A DNA stretch of 64,000 nucleotides from Hermatobates lingyangjiaoensis (GCA_026182355.1 JAPFBL010000222.1:1083001-1147000), one strand, 5' to 3'; positions 11,427-22,850 are shown, counted from the first letter of the stretch. The notes: a model not told the origin generated them from the letters alone. Numbers and translations: made by a program.

Positions 11427-11735
11427 CACAGACAGGTTAGGGGTTGTCAGTGTTGGCATAACTAGCCCTAGGTTTCCAAACAAGCGCAACTGGTTGGCAA
11501 AATTACCTTTTTGATCATTCATGCTAGGAGCTTTTTCTAGTATGAACAACGCTTCTAATATCCTGAGTCTTCTTCCGCCCTTTTCTTTTGCTATAATTCT
11601 AGTATTATTCACCATAGTTTCCCTCGAAATTTTTGTTTTATGAATCTTTTGGAAGTGTTCTTTAGTGGCTCCTGAAACCAGATGCATCGTCAGCCTCCTA
11701 GAAAGGGTGGTAGTTGTTGATCCTATATATGAGTA
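11427..11735 (-). pseudogene. PLE-11 GIY-YIG endonuclease C-terminus (minus copy)
   Basis: The frame shows YSYIGSTTTTLSRRLTMHL, the YIG strand and following Arg helix of a GIY-YIG nuclease, then a Lys/Arg-rich C-terminus ending with a stop near 11424. In PLEs this domain lies C-terminal to the reverse transcriptase and makes the target nick. The RT part is missing because the palindrome turns just upstream of the YIG motif. The residues upstream of QNYSYIG come from the spacer and are not native. Confidence 0.75.
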
Positions 11736-11762
11736 ATTTTGGGAAACTGTGAATTCCAAAAA

Positions 11763-12074
11763 TACTCATATATAGGATCAACAACTACCACCCTTTCTAG
11801 GAGGCTGACGATGCATCTGGTTTCAGGAGCCCCCAAAGAACACTTCCAAAAGATTCATAAAACAAAAATTTCGAGGGAAACTATGGTGAATAATACTAGA
11901 ATTATAGCAAAAGAAAAGGGCGGAAGAAGACTCAGGATATTAGAAGCGTTGTTCATACTAGAAAAAGCTCCTAGCATGAATGATCAAAAAGGTAATTTTG
12001 CCAACCAGTTGCGCTTGTTTGGAAACCTAGGGCTAGTTATGCCAACACTGACAACCCCTAACCTGTCTGTGTAA
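11763..12074 (+). pseudogene. PLE-11 GIY-YIG endonuclease C-terminus (plus copy)
   Basis: The same C-terminal fragment as the minus copy, identical over almost all residues (one visible change: SGAPKEH against SGATKEH). It keeps the YIGSTTTTLSRRL motif and the native stop. It lacks an upstream RT, so it cannot make a complete PLE protein. Confidence 0.75.
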
Positions 12075-12167
12075 CCTTCAGTTAACTTGTTCACTCATTG
12101 TTTTTGCAATGTAATTTAACTATTAGATTCATTTGTTAAGTGTAATTGTAATTAATTGTGTGTTTTG

Positions 12168-12193
12168 CTGAAGATGGTGAACGTACACCGAAA
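12168..12193 (+). ncRNA. Hammerhead-ribozyme-like core, PLE-11 (plus)
   Basis: CTGAAGA (12168-12174), stem II GGTG/CACC, GAAA (12190-12193). Compared with the minus copy, the base after GAAA is G instead of C, which spoils the second pair of stem III. The plus copy may therefore be the weaker ribozyme. Confidence 0.5.
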
Positions 12194-12345
12194 GATGTTT
12201 AATAATAAAATAAGAAATTATGGTGAATTAATTTTTAAGTTGAGTTCTGAGTTGAAGAAAAAATTTCGTAATTTGGAAAAATATAAGACAAAATTAAATC
12301 AAGTGGAAACAGACATCCAGTTTTTAAAAGCATATATATATAAAG

Positions 12346-12690
12346 ATTTCCCATAAACACGTGAAATAACAATCAATGATCAAACCACAATAAGAAATGG
12401 GAAAACAAGACTAAGATCTTTCAACCGTAACAAGCGATCTTCGTCAGAGTCAAAAGCCCAAATCAGTTGGGTTTTTAATCTACCGCCGTAGATGTATCTT
12501 GAATATTTTAAATAATGCCGCTTTTGATGAAGAATAAATCTAAATTACTATAGTACGTAAACAAAAAAAAGTTAAACTTCTAAAACCCAAGTCAGTTGGG
12601 TTTTTGACTCTGACGAAGACAAAAACCGTTACGGTTTTTGTTACGGTTGAAAGATCTTAGTCTTGTTTTCCCATTTCTTATATTGGTTTG
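12346..12690. mobile_element. PLE-1 inverted terminal repeats around a captured segment
   Basis: The left arm (about 12377-12455, minus orientation) and the right arm (about 12588-12690, plus orientation) are PLE-1 terminal repeats. The right arm has an extra internal stretch (AAAAACCGTTACGGTTTTTG) next to the stem II region. The loop 12484-12588 is not PLE sequence and resembles 13324-13408. The pair is bordered by (TA)n tracts near 12334 and 12694. Confidence 0.7.
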
Positions 12691-12705
12691 ATCATATATA
12701 TATAA

Positions 12706-13315
12706 TAAAATTAAATAAATTATAAATAAGTTATTTAAAAATTTTTTTAGTTTATTGAAAATTTATCTTACAAAAAATTTTTTCTTAAAAGAAAATAATC
12801 ATGCAAAATATACTATCACTGATCAAACGAGTTCCAGATTGCCTATTATTGAACTGCAAATAAATTGCCTATAGGTTGAGAAAATAATATTTGTTTTAAT
12901 AAAACAATTGATATTGGAAAGTTATTAATTCCACTTTCAGCAATATGATGAAACACTGTGTCACAATCAGAACTGTAAAACATTTTCAAATAATATTTCC
13001 ATGGCATGCATAATATCTATTATTATAAGTTTTGAAGTAAACGTCCTAGACATTTTTCTCTCTTTCTTTAGCAAGGAGAAAAGCCCATTTTGAAATCAGT
13101 AATTAATAAATAAATTATTCAATAACCATAATTATTGTTAATATATATTTATATATAGTCTATGTGAGTTTTATACGTCCGCACAATCTTAAACATTCAG
13201 TAGTTTTGCAACTTGATGGATGAGAGATCTAATACCAAGAAATGAACACTATCTTCTCTTATTGCTGAATGTTACATGAACTCTCTACTACTCAATAATA
13301 TATATCTTCTCTTCT
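12706..13315. other. AT-rich spacer, nothing recognised
   Basis: No coding frame, RNA gene or repeat family was recognised here. Confidence 0.4.
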
Positions 13316-13323
13316 ACAGCCAT

Positions 13324-13408
13324 AAATGTATCTTGAATATTTTAAATAATGCCACTTTTGATGAAGAATAAAATCTAAATTACTATAGTAAGTAAACAAA
13401 AAAAAGTT
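13324..13408 (+). repeat. Second copy of the segment found in the PLE-1 loop at 12487-12572
   Basis: About 85 nt match 12487-12572 with few differences (shared phrases TATCTTGAATATTTTAAATA and TCTAAATTACTATAGTA). Same orientation, about 840 bp apart. Confidence 0.8.
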
Positions 13409-13471
13409 CATTGAGCCAATAAATTTCTTTAAATATTAACAAAAATTTATTGCAAAAGATGTATTAAAAAA

Positions 13472-13740
13472 TGTGGAATGGCCTACACTCAACTTTACTA
13501 TAATTAGAAAAAATATCAAACTGGTTAACAACATAATGATTTGTGTCACCTCAAAAGCTTTCACATTCAATCCTGAGCCGAAATTTTTATATTTTATTGA
13601 AAAAATACAATCATTATTGTTTTAGAAATTTAATTTTTTTTTTCATTTATTCTTTATCTGATAAAATCATTCATGTGTACTTTATGTCACTGTCTTGCAC
13701 TGGGTGCATTTATATATTCGCATTATGTTAATGATAGAAC
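13472..13740 (-). repeat. Rep-A related tail, reverse
   Basis: Starts with GTGGAATGGCCTACACTC and ACTTTACTATAA, then matches the subfamily at 49709 onwards (CAAAAGCTTTCACATTCAATC). The end point is approximate. Confidence 0.65.
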
Positions 13741-14763
13741 ATTAAACATTATAAACACTTGTAGCAGTCTTATTTACTAGTTCATATATTGTTCATATAT
13801 TTGTCTATTTGGTTACTGTATGAGTACCTTAATTAAATATAAATAAATGGACATGTTTGGTACCACAGACGTTAGTAGATATTGAATCATTAATGTTTGT
13901 TTGTTTACATCGCCGACAGTTACAGTGTTTCACCTTTAGTTTGTTCCATAGTTTGAATGTGTTTCCCATTTTTATAAATTACGATGTAAATATGAATGAA
14001 ACACTGTGTGCTAATTTATGTGCGTCTTTTGACAGGTTGGAACGTAACATATGACAAAAATATTTGTCAAATATTTATTATTTTATAATATTTTATTGCC
14101 TTAAAAACAAATATTGTCAATAATCAAATTTACAACGATATTTAATTTGAATGACGTAATTCTTATATATATTTTGGATTGAAATGTTAAATATTTTATG
14201 GATATTGATTTAGGTATGGGTATGGATATTCATATTCACTTGGATAAAATTTTAAATGCACCATAAACACATCTTTTTTTTAGTATCTACTTTAGTATGC
14301 AATTATTACTCTCTTTGTTTAAAACATTGAGACACAACTGACGTGCAAAGAGTTAATGCAGCCCAGGTTGGTTATGGGTGGCTGGCTGCAATGTTTGAGT
14401 TATTTTTATGACTTTAACTTTATGTGGGTTCAGGTCGGTTTTGCATGTAAAGACGTGGGAGCTTGGGAACTTTGCCCTCGTTTTCTGAAAAGGGTGCCAC
14501 ATGTCATTTAGCCAAAAGTTTTCTTACTGGTTACATAAGATGTTGTCGCACCAACTTTTACACCTCTTCATATATAACTTTAACTGGTTTTTTTTCTTGT
14601 GTTATAAATAGAGAAACTGATTTCTTTCAGAGAAATTGATTTTCTTTCGGCATATATTAACTATGAATTTTGTAACTTGAATGTTTTTTAATATAACTAA
14701 ACATGAAATATTTATAAATGAAAACAATATAACATTTTAATTAATTTTCATCCATATATTTAT
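13741..14763. other. Unrecognised sequence
   Basis: No gene or known repeat identified. A patch at about 14330-14520 is less AT-rich than its surroundings, but no frame there is convincing. Confidence 0.4.
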
Positions 14764-15150
14764 TACTTTACTGTAGATTAATTATAGTAATTAAGAAAAA
14801 ATTTGATCCCGATTTTTATACTCTTCTAAACGTCCTGAGGTAGTCGAAGTCTTTTTCGATGTTTTTCGATGATGTCTGTGTGCGTTTGGATTGATGTGTA
14901 TTCAAAAAATTTTCAGAATGGTAGTAATGGTCACTCCCTTTTTTTAAATGAAGTCATATTTTATCAGAAATTGTGTCCTTTAGTTTCGATGTACCCATTG
15001 TTTCTTCAATTCAATTGCTTATTGAAATAGTTACTTTTTAGGCCAAAATGGGATATTTGGAAAAAAAATTTTCTCTTAAAATGCTACTTTTAGAACATTG
15101 AAACTTTTGAATTATTATAAAATTCACATAAGCCAAATCTATATAAAATT
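14764..15150 (+). repeat. Rep-A head, degenerate, forward
   Basis: Keeps TTACTTTACTGTAGATTA, AAAAAATTTGATC and GATGATGTCTGTGTG in the Rep-A head order, then fades out. No tail follows. Confidence 0.65.
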
Positions 15151-15398
15151 TACATGTCCAAAGACGAGAACATCGTTACCTGGTACCCTATCCCCTATAG
15201 AATACCATACAAATAATAATAAAAACAATAGTATGAAATATAATAAACTTATGCTTTAATCATTAGGATGCTATATAAACCTACAACAATAAAATCAGGG
15301 TTTTTTTTAAGATGGGTAACGTCAAAAATCGGTCAAATGACTCGAACCAGTGTAAGAGATGAGATGGTTTAATCATGCCTTAGACTCTCATATACTAA

Positions 15399-15690
15399 TC
15401 TCTGGTGATCGTTAACGTACTCGCCTCTAAACAGGTAGGTCCGAGGTTCGATACCCACCTGGTCCTCGATTTATTTACGTGGGAGGTGAATAAATCCAAG
15501 CACATCGTTCCTCGGAGAGGACTTTAAGCCGTCGGTCTCGAGCTTATACGATGTCAGGTACTCGTTAAAGAAACCCTAATCTAAATACACTTGAGTCGGG
15601 CAAAATTTAGGATTCCCAATGTAGAATCAACTGGTAATATGGCTCATCCATTACTAAAATGGGTTCTAAATAATAAATGAGTCACAAGAT
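15399..15690 (+). repeat. tRNA-derived SINE, copy 1
   Basis: The head resembles a tRNA gene: a decayed box A (ATCGTTAACGTACTCGCC) and a box B at 15445-15455 (GGTTCGATACC). The body has the block CTCGGAGAGGACTTTAAGCC and the tail CACTTGAGTCGGGCAAAAT, shared with the other three copies. Such elements are transcribed by RNA polymerase III and mobilised by LINE machinery (family knowledge). Confidence 0.85.
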
Positions 15691-16672
15691 CCGCCCCTAG
15701 AACAGCACGAAAAGGTAAAAGCCTTATACGTGTGGGCGTTGGAAAACCCAACACTTTTATATAGTTAGAGAGAAGTTTTGTTTAATTAGTTTTAAAAAGA
15801 ACAAATGGTTTGATATACAATTTTTATGAAAAAGTTTAATTTTTCTGAAACTTCTGAATTGACTATTTCCTTGTTGTTGTCCCCTATTTTTGTAAAATTT
15901 TTCGCTGGGTTACAAGTAAATTTCAAAATAAATTGACCGAAGATATGTAACTTAAACTATCACTACAAAATGCATTCAAATGTTTGGGATCGACAACTTA
16001 GTACTAAAAGTGACTAACAATTGTATTAACTAAAACTACAGACTTTTCAAATTTAAGACCTTTCGTCCATGATTGGTCACTATCATGTTTACAACCAACG
16101 ATATTCTATATTTAAAATTTGAATAAAAACAATAAATGTTTGAGTTTTGTAAGTTATGTTTAAAGATAACTGACTTAACTGGAGTGAGAAGGTTGGTTGA
16201 GATAGTGAACTGAATAGTGATGAGCGTAATAAAGATGCAAAAATGTATGCACGATGCGTTAATAAAAGTGACATGCGAAAATAACAAACCTTCTCTATGT
16301 CATGGTATCACTTCCTAATTACCATGAGCTTAATATCAGTATGTAATGGTTTTTACAACTATACACAATATTTAAATCACATTTAGATCAGTATTTTGAT
16401 ACTTAATATATAGGGCTTATAGTATTAGTAATCTTTCATAATCACTGTTTTGCTGTAGCATTCTGGTATCTTCGATAGTATGCGTATAGTAAGTTTTCTT
16501 CTGTGGAGATCTCCAGCACTCTTTTAGGTGATTTAATAGAAAGATAGAGTCAAACGCCTAAATAGCTCATTATACTGATTCAAATGTATTTCAATTGCTG
16601 AGTTGTACAGTTCCCAGTTTCCATGATTAAAATACAAAAGTTAACAATTTTTGGTATTTTCTCTGTTTTTAC
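15691..16672. other. Unrecognised sequence
   Basis: No gene or repeat was recognised. The two open frames on the minus strand near 16036-16287 overlap each other in different frames and resemble no known protein. Confidence 0.4.
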
Positions 16673-17160
16673 CTTATTATAAATAAAAGAATTATAATGA
16701 CAAAATTCGATCTCGAGATTTCGACAATTTTTTTTTTATGTTTTGAAGTCACCTAAGTTCTTTTATGATATTTTTTCCATGATACCTGTGTGTATGTGGG
16801 TGGGAGGGCGTGTTTATATCTAAAAGTTTTTGTAGACGCTACAGCCCATAATCTTTGATGGATCAAATTAATGTTTTACATAAAAATGGGTCATATAGTG
16901 TGGGTGAACTCCATTGTTTGGGAACAGTTATACATCATGGGAAAGTCATTTTTTTTTACCAAAATGTGTTTCTAGACTTTTTTTTCTCCTAAACTACTAA
17001 CTCTAGAGTTTTGAAACTTTCACATTACGATGAAAGCGACAAATACAATAACTCAAAAAATCTTCAGATTGTTAAAATAACTGCAATCAATTTTTTTACA
17101 AGAAAATTTAAAAATTTTGACTCATGATTTTATATCTTGTGAGGAGAATACAAGCAATAT
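16673..17160 (+). repeat. Rep-A head, forward, interrupted
   Basis: Shows TTCGATCTCGAGATTTCGAC, the GTGTATGTGGGTGGG stretch and AATCTTTGATGGATCAAATT in Rep-A order. It is followed by the PLE-2 pair; the Rep-A tail reappears at about 18190-18235 (GTTAAGTTGAGTATAGACC). Confidence 0.75.
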
Positions 17161-17712
17161 AAAAATATAATGGTATAAACAACGCGTTTGGAACACGTAG
17201 TGTTCTTTCTCAGACATTAACTAAAAATATAATGGCACCAGAGAGTTATCTATATTACACAGTAAATATAGTACAAAATAAAAATAAAATAAAAAATTTA
17301 TATAAAAAAAAGTTCTATTTTCTCCGTATTCCTATATTTGTTTATATTTCATTACAGTTCTCTGTGTTATGTTTTTAATATGTTTCCTACACTTAGTCTT
17401 AAAGTAAATGTAAAGGCTCAGCCTAACCTTTAGGAAAAAAAAAATAACAATGAACTGTACCTGCCTTCTAATATGAAACAGATGTACCCCATACCTTCAC
17501 CCACGACAATCCTATTCCCAGTCAGTTGTACCACAGACACTCACCCTTAGGTTCGTATTCTCTTCCTTATTTTTTGTTATTTTTATTTTATACTATATTT
17601 ACTTTATGCTATAGAAAACTCTCTGGTGTCATTGCACTTTTTAGTTAATGCCTGAGAAAGAACACTACGTGTTCGAAACGCGTTGTTATACCATTAAATT
17701 TTTATATGTGGA
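17161..17712. mobile_element. PLE-2 terminal repeats as an inverted pair
   Basis: Left arm about 17165-17290, right arm about 17580-17705, inverted. Each contains AACGCGTT next to a hairpin of GAACAC/GTGTTC. Both hammerhead-like cores are damaged here (CTGAGAA instead of CTGANGA; CAAA instead of GAAA on the left). The central part matches 22690-22850 and 28640-28800. It interrupts a Rep-A copy. Confidence 0.75.
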
Positions 17713-19680
17713 GAACATTTCATTAGCTTTTTACCCTACAAAAATAAAAATATTTGATCTATTTCATCTTACAGAGAAAACTTAAATCTTAAAGTGTTTA
17801 AGTCTTCAGTAGAGGAGAGGCTAAGATAAATGACATCTAATGTAACATATGCACTGGTCATGTAATGTTACAGATGATCATGTAAGAGATCCACTAGTTA
17901 CAACCATGTTCTGCTGTAAGAGATTATTTCATAAAGCAAAATCTTCAATTTGGCTTTAGGGAAGTGCTTTTAGTGCTGTGGTAATACCAATGATATTATA
18001 TGCCTCAATTCTGTGATATATATGTATATACACATATATGTATATGAATATAAAGAATGTATATTCTGTGAAATATGTATACGAATATACGAGTATAAAT
18101 ATGTGATAAGTAAATATCTCTAATTTAGATATTTATAGTATGTTTAAATTGAAACATTATATATTATATACCCATAAATTTTAATATTGTGTTTTCTTAT
18201 AGTTAAGTTGAGTATAGACCACTCTAGTTTTCTTTTTCTACAATTTTGTATGCAAATATTTTTTATTGTATTATCAGCTAAATAATACACATGTTGAATC
18301 CCACGTTAAATATCAATAATGAAATAAAATAACAAAAACAATCTTAAGGAATTTCGTTTTCAAAATTAAAGAATTTAATAAATATTATTTTGTTTATGTT
18401 ACAATATAGGATATCTTTGTTTATGAAACTTGTTTACTCCTATAACCTGTTTTGGATTCAATGTACTTTCCAGAAGGGAAACAGGTTAATAAACTGCTGA
18501 TTAAAGAACAATTAAATTTTGCCAAAAAATTGTATAAAAAAGCAATTTATAAAAATTTCACGAAATTTAAACATTACCACGAAAAACAACAAAGCTATAA
18601 AAACTGAATATTCTTCCTGGATCAAAAAAAAAATTATCAATGCAGGATGTCCTGAAGATTGATAAAAAAACAACCTTCTCTATTTTTAGACGTCCTACAA
18701 AAATTACTCATAAGTAATTTTTAAAACGCTTAAGAGCACTCTAATGTAATTTACCGGGCATCCAAGCAATTTCTTTATGTGGAAATTTGATATTCATGCA
18801 TCTATAACATATTAATGTTATATTCAGATGTTATATATAATGTAAAATATTATTATTATATAAATAAAAAATGTCTGACGTATACATTGTAAATACATTC
18901 AAACTAAAATATTGCAAATGGATATTGAAGTGCACTTGGAATGCAAGGAGTCCGTAAATTTCCCAAAGGGCTCCAGTGTGACCACACAATATTCGCTCTC
19001 TCTTCTTTTTGCCCAAAAGAAATGAAATCTACACTCCATAATGGTAACATTCTACCAAACTTCAAATAACCATACATAATTGCCAAAATGTGAGCCAGTT
19101 AATTCTAGTTTAATCCCTTTTCCTAAACGTAATTTATGCTTTTAATCAGCCATAAATAAAAACTTCTGTGTAAGGTTCAGCCGTGTTTAGTTTCTAACTG
19201 TATGGTTTATTGGTAAGCAATATTCTTCTTTGAATGCTATTAATTTAAGTACAACTATTTCTAAACTGTTATTATTTTTTCGTAATTTGTATTTTTATTC
19301 TTGTTAAATAGCTTTCAAATTTTAAATAAAATTAATCTATTCAATTAAATCAATAATTTTTATGAAATTAGGTATCAAAAACCAAATCGTGATAGCCCAA
19401 AATTTGATATAACTGTATTTAGACAACATTTTAATTTCTTATTTATTTATTTTGTTGTTAAATAATAGCTATCAAGATTATCACCGACCAGAAACAAAAA
19501 TAGTCAGTAGATAACTTTTTTTGGTGCAAAAATGCATTGCCAGATCTCGGCATTATTGCTGCGTTATTTTATTGATATTAAATACTCAGTATATTACAAC
19601 AAATATTATTGTTGTAATATCAGCTAAATAAATAATCATTAATTAACGAAGAATTAAACAACTTATCTCCTAAAGTTTCT
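17713..19680. other. AT-rich sequence with small Rep-A scraps
   Basis: Contains the Rep-A tail scrap at about 18190-18235 and a scrap at about 18595-18630 (TATAAAAACTGAATATTC). A TATA-rich palindromic patch lies at 18016-18060. Otherwise nothing was recognised. Confidence 0.4.
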
Positions 19681-19682
19681 TC

Positions 19683-19790
19683 CTCACTTGACCGGTTTCA
19701 GATCTTGTCCAACTATCAAAGTGAAGCTTAAACTTTTCACTCCAGTAAATGGACAAGATCCGAAAATGGTCCAGTAAAAAAGAAAATTAA
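19683..19790. repeat. Short hairpin resembling a PLE terminal repeat
   Basis: Inverted arms around 19688-19712 and 19751-19775. On the minus strand the left arm reads GATCTGAAACCGGTC, a phrase common in PLE hammerhead regions, but no CTGANGA precedes it. A related sequence is at about 47376-47420. Confidence 0.4.
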
Positions 19791-19799
19791 CTATGGTAG

Positions 19800-20115
19800 C
19801 ATGTTTTTTACTTTACTATAAGTAAAGAATAGTTATTGTGAAAAAATTCGATATCGAGATTTTCAATGAGTTTTTCATGTTTTGAGGTACCCAAATTGTG
19901 TTATGACTTTTTATTGATGATGTCTCTATGAGGGTGGGTGTGTATCCAAAAGTTTGTAAGACGCTACCGTTCACAATTCTTGATGGATCAAATGAATATT
20001 TTAAACAAAAATGAGCCTCACACTGTATATGTGTTTGTTTGTAGCTTCCTATTGTTTGGGAGCAATTATGGAAGATGGAAAAGTCTTCTTTTTTTTTTGC
20101 AAAAATGTAATGGTT
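19800..20115 (+). repeat. Rep-A head, forward, truncated
   Basis: Starts TTTTTTACTTTACTATAAG and follows the Rep-A head through the GGGTGGGTGTG stretch and CTTGATGGATCAAATG to a T run. No tail. Confidence 0.8.
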
Positions 20116-20344
20116 ATGATCATGAAGGGATACTAAAAACTATGACAAAAATACTAATGACGACTTAACGACGGATTTGACTATTACGTCGGGAGGAAAG
20201 TTCATTAAGATTATGACAAAGACTTCGGGCAAGTATAGAGAACTTACCAAACATCTCCGGGAACTTGATATCGACTTTCATTTAATATGATGTCACTCAC
20301 TTCATTAGAATCCTCAGTATTTTATGTAAGTTAACACATAAGAA

Positions 20345-20565
20345 CTACTAAATGCCAGAGTAGATTGGTAGATCTGGAGTTTGATAGCTACTCTGGACCC
20401 CGATTTATTCACTGGGAGGAAAAAATCTGAGCACGCCGTTCCTTAGAAAGGACGTTAAGCCTGGACCGACGGCTTAACGATGTCAGGTACTCGTTAAAGA
20501 CACCTACTAGAAACACACTTGAGTTAGACAAAATGTATGTCTCCCAATTTAGTATGTTCATTGTT
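20345..20565 (+). repeat. tRNA-derived SINE, copy 2 (decayed head)
   Basis: Keeps the body block AAAGGACGTTAAGCC, ATGTCAGGTACTCGTTAAAG and the ACTTGAGTTAGACAAAATGT tail. Boxes A and B are degraded. Confidence 0.75.
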
Positions 20566-20989
20566 TGGTATCACAAAGGCTCAATTATTACAATCATGCT
20601 ACAACGTTAGATTAAACACTTAAGATGAAAAAAATAAACAGGAAATCGTTCAGTGGAAAGGAATATAAACAATCAGTAGGAAAACGAGAAAAAAAGGTGA
20701 GAAATAAATACAGTAAATAAATAATTTAAATCATGTGACCAAAATATGATCAATAAATAGTTGTAAAAATAGAGTAAAAATGATTTAAGAAATAATTCAT
20801 TTAAAAAAATTAATGTAAACAAAGTATGAAAAGAATCAAATGAAATGTTTTAAGTTTAGACTAAATCATAAGCATCATATGAATATACAAATTTGGCTAT
20901 CTTCGGAAGCTCTAAGATGACTTGTTAATGGTCACGACTAAACTCTTGTAAAGCCTGAACTCTCGATCAGTGATTGAAGCTGAGATTGT

Positions 20990-21153
20990 GGAAATTGTCA
21001 TGAATGGCAACAGGAAGGATATTCTGTTGTCATTATTCATAGGGCCACTAAACATGATTGTAGCTATACCTACATAAATGGCAACCGTTTATGTGTTCAA
21101 GTGGTAAGAAGAACAGTTGCTAGAGATACAGGAGAATAAAGTTATTTATTATC
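20990..21153 (+). other. Possible small coding remnant of unknown kind
   Basis: A frame ending at the TAA near 21138 reads CGNCHEWQQEGYSVVIIHRA and, further on, SYTYINGNRLCVQVVRRTVA. It holds four cysteines and a more protein-like composition than the surroundings. An in-frame TGA lies just before the first Cys, with no clear splice acceptor. I recognise no family. It could be a last exon, a decayed transposon piece, or chance. Confidence 0.25.
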
Positions 21154-21288
21154 TTAATAAGTTATTTATTAAGATTGAAATAAAACTCAAACTTACAACT
21201 TCTACGTGTAAGACAATTTCAATACAAACAACATTGCATACCATTTTATTTCTCGATGTTTGGAGTAAGTTGACTGTTTCGATAAGAG

Positions 21289-21609
21289 ATGAATCTGCCG
21301 AGATTAGGAGGACTTCTACGGAAAATATGGACTAAGTGGACGATAAAAAAGAAAAAATTTGTTGAAGATTCTTCAAAAGTTTTTAAACGTCGACGAAACA
21401 GTAATAGTAAACAAGAAATTCAAATACTCTTAGTAATAAAAAAATGTAAACGATTAGTTAAAAAAAAAGAAAATTTATCCATGTTAATGCATGTAAAATA
21501 TATTAAATGCCTGTTTCCTCAAAAAAGAATAAAAACGATTCATGGATCGATTAAAATAAAAATTAAAAACAGTTTTTATTATGTATGTAATATTCCTTGT
21601 TTAGCTTAA
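21289..21609 (+). other. Lys-rich open frame, unknown
   Basis: A 106-codon frame, very rich in Lys and Arg, with no recognised domain. AT-rich DNA with many AAA codons readily gives such frames. I would not call it a gene without a homology match. Confidence 0.15.
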
Positions 21610-22500
21610 TCAAATTATTCGTTAAATATTTCATTAACATCTGAATCTGAATTAAAACTATTATAACATTTACAGATGTATAATACAGATGATCAATAGT
21701 AAATAAAATAGCTTGAAAATAAAAATAAAAAGAAAATTACTAAAGAAGATAGTTGAGAACTAGTAACATAGACACTTGAGCAAAGACATAATGAAAGAGG
21801 CATATCAAAAGTGAACAAATCTCTTGATTAGTTACAATTTTCTGCTATCAAGGTCTCTTTGGAAGCAAGTTCCAATCAATTTGATCAAGAGTTTCACCTA
21901 CTCTTGCCAATAAATTTTAAAAGTTTGCTGTGTACGAGTTTTACTGAACCAACTAAGTCGACAAGATCAATTAATGAGGAGGTTGACCTTCTTTTAGTGT
22001 AGAAGTTTTGATTCTTACTTCTATTGAGTTTATAATATATAAATTAAAACTGTTTAATAAAATTATTTTTCAAGATCTTGCAATTTCTTTTTTGAATAGA
22101 ACAATAGTTTTGATAATATATAAGATAGAGTCATTGTAAAAAGAAATAAACTTTATTGAACAATAATTTCTTAAAATATACTAAAAATATATATTTGCAT
22201 GCCATAAGATTATTCATACGTGCATGACTCAGCAACACCAATCTTCGTTAAGGGAAAACTTTCACTTTTGTTATACATTAACTTCTAACACTGAAGGGCG
22301 AAAAAACTTTATTCATCTTATACAGGTTATTTTTTATATATACAAACTAATGCTACCAAAAGTTTAAAAGTTCTGGTCTCCAGAAAACTTTTTATTTCTA
22401 AAAGATTTACTAAAAATAGCAATATAGTTTTTGGCTGATTAAAAATGTAAAAAGTACTAATCCTTTCTCAAATATAATGATCATGAGTGTTTATATAATT
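21610..22500. other. AT-rich sequence, nothing recognised
   Basis: No gene, RNA or repeat was identified. Confidence 0.4.
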
Positions 22501-22505
22501 CTAAA

Positions 22506-22850
22506 ATATTGTAGGGTAAAAAGTTTTGAAATGGTCTCCACATATAAACATTTAATCGTATAAACAACGCGTTTCAAACATGCAGTGTTCTTCTTCAGAT
22601 ATTAACTAAAAAATACAATATCATCAGAGAGTTATCTATAGTACAAAGTAAATCTAGCAGAAAATAAAAATAATATAAAATAAAATAAGGAAGAGAGTAT
22701 GAACATAAGGGTGAGTGTCTGTGGTACGACTGACTGGGAATAGGATGGAAGTGGGTATGGAAGTACATCTGTTTCATTTTGGAAGGCAGGTACATTGCTT
22801 TGTTATTTTTTTTTTCCTAAAAGTTAGACTTGGCCTTTACATTTTTTCAA
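22506..22850 (-). mobile_element. PLE-2 terminal repeat, single minus copy
   Basis: Starts with TGTAGGGTAAAAAGTTTTGA, matching the outer end of the 28.5-kb pair, then AACGCGTTTCAAACATG and a core CTGAAGA on the minus strand. The 3' UTR-like part (CATCTGTTTCATTTTGGAAG) matches the centre of the other PLE-2 pairs in reverse. No inverted partner is seen. Confidence 0.7.

Larger units (their letters stand above)
11085..11762 (-). mobile_element. PLE-11, left arm of a 573-bp palindrome
   Basis: Reading on the minus strand: the C-terminal GIY-YIG part of one PLE ORF, its stop, a short 3' UTR, a hammerhead-like core, then the N-terminus of a second PLE ORF that ends at TNI in a (TA)n tract near 11120. 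This is the head-to-tail junction expected of tandem PLE copies. The strictly mirrored arm is 11163-11735. Positions 11736-11762 are the spacer. Confidence 0.75.
11763..12345 (+). mobile_element. PLE-11, right arm of a 573-bp palindrome
   Basis: Mirror image of 11163-11735: paired positions sum to 23498 from one end to the other, so there is no net indel over 573 nt, and only a few substitutions are visible. It holds the GIY-YIG end (stop at 12072-12074), the hammerhead-like core at 12168-12193 and the start of the next ORF (about 12196-12340, with NNKIRNYGELIFKLSSELKK). It ends in (TA)n near 12334-12345. Confidence 0.8.

Noticed and set aside
10209..12690. A CRISPR-like array of regularly spaced repeats
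   Set aside because: The repeats are inverted PLE ends of different families with irregular spacing, in a eukaryotic genome.
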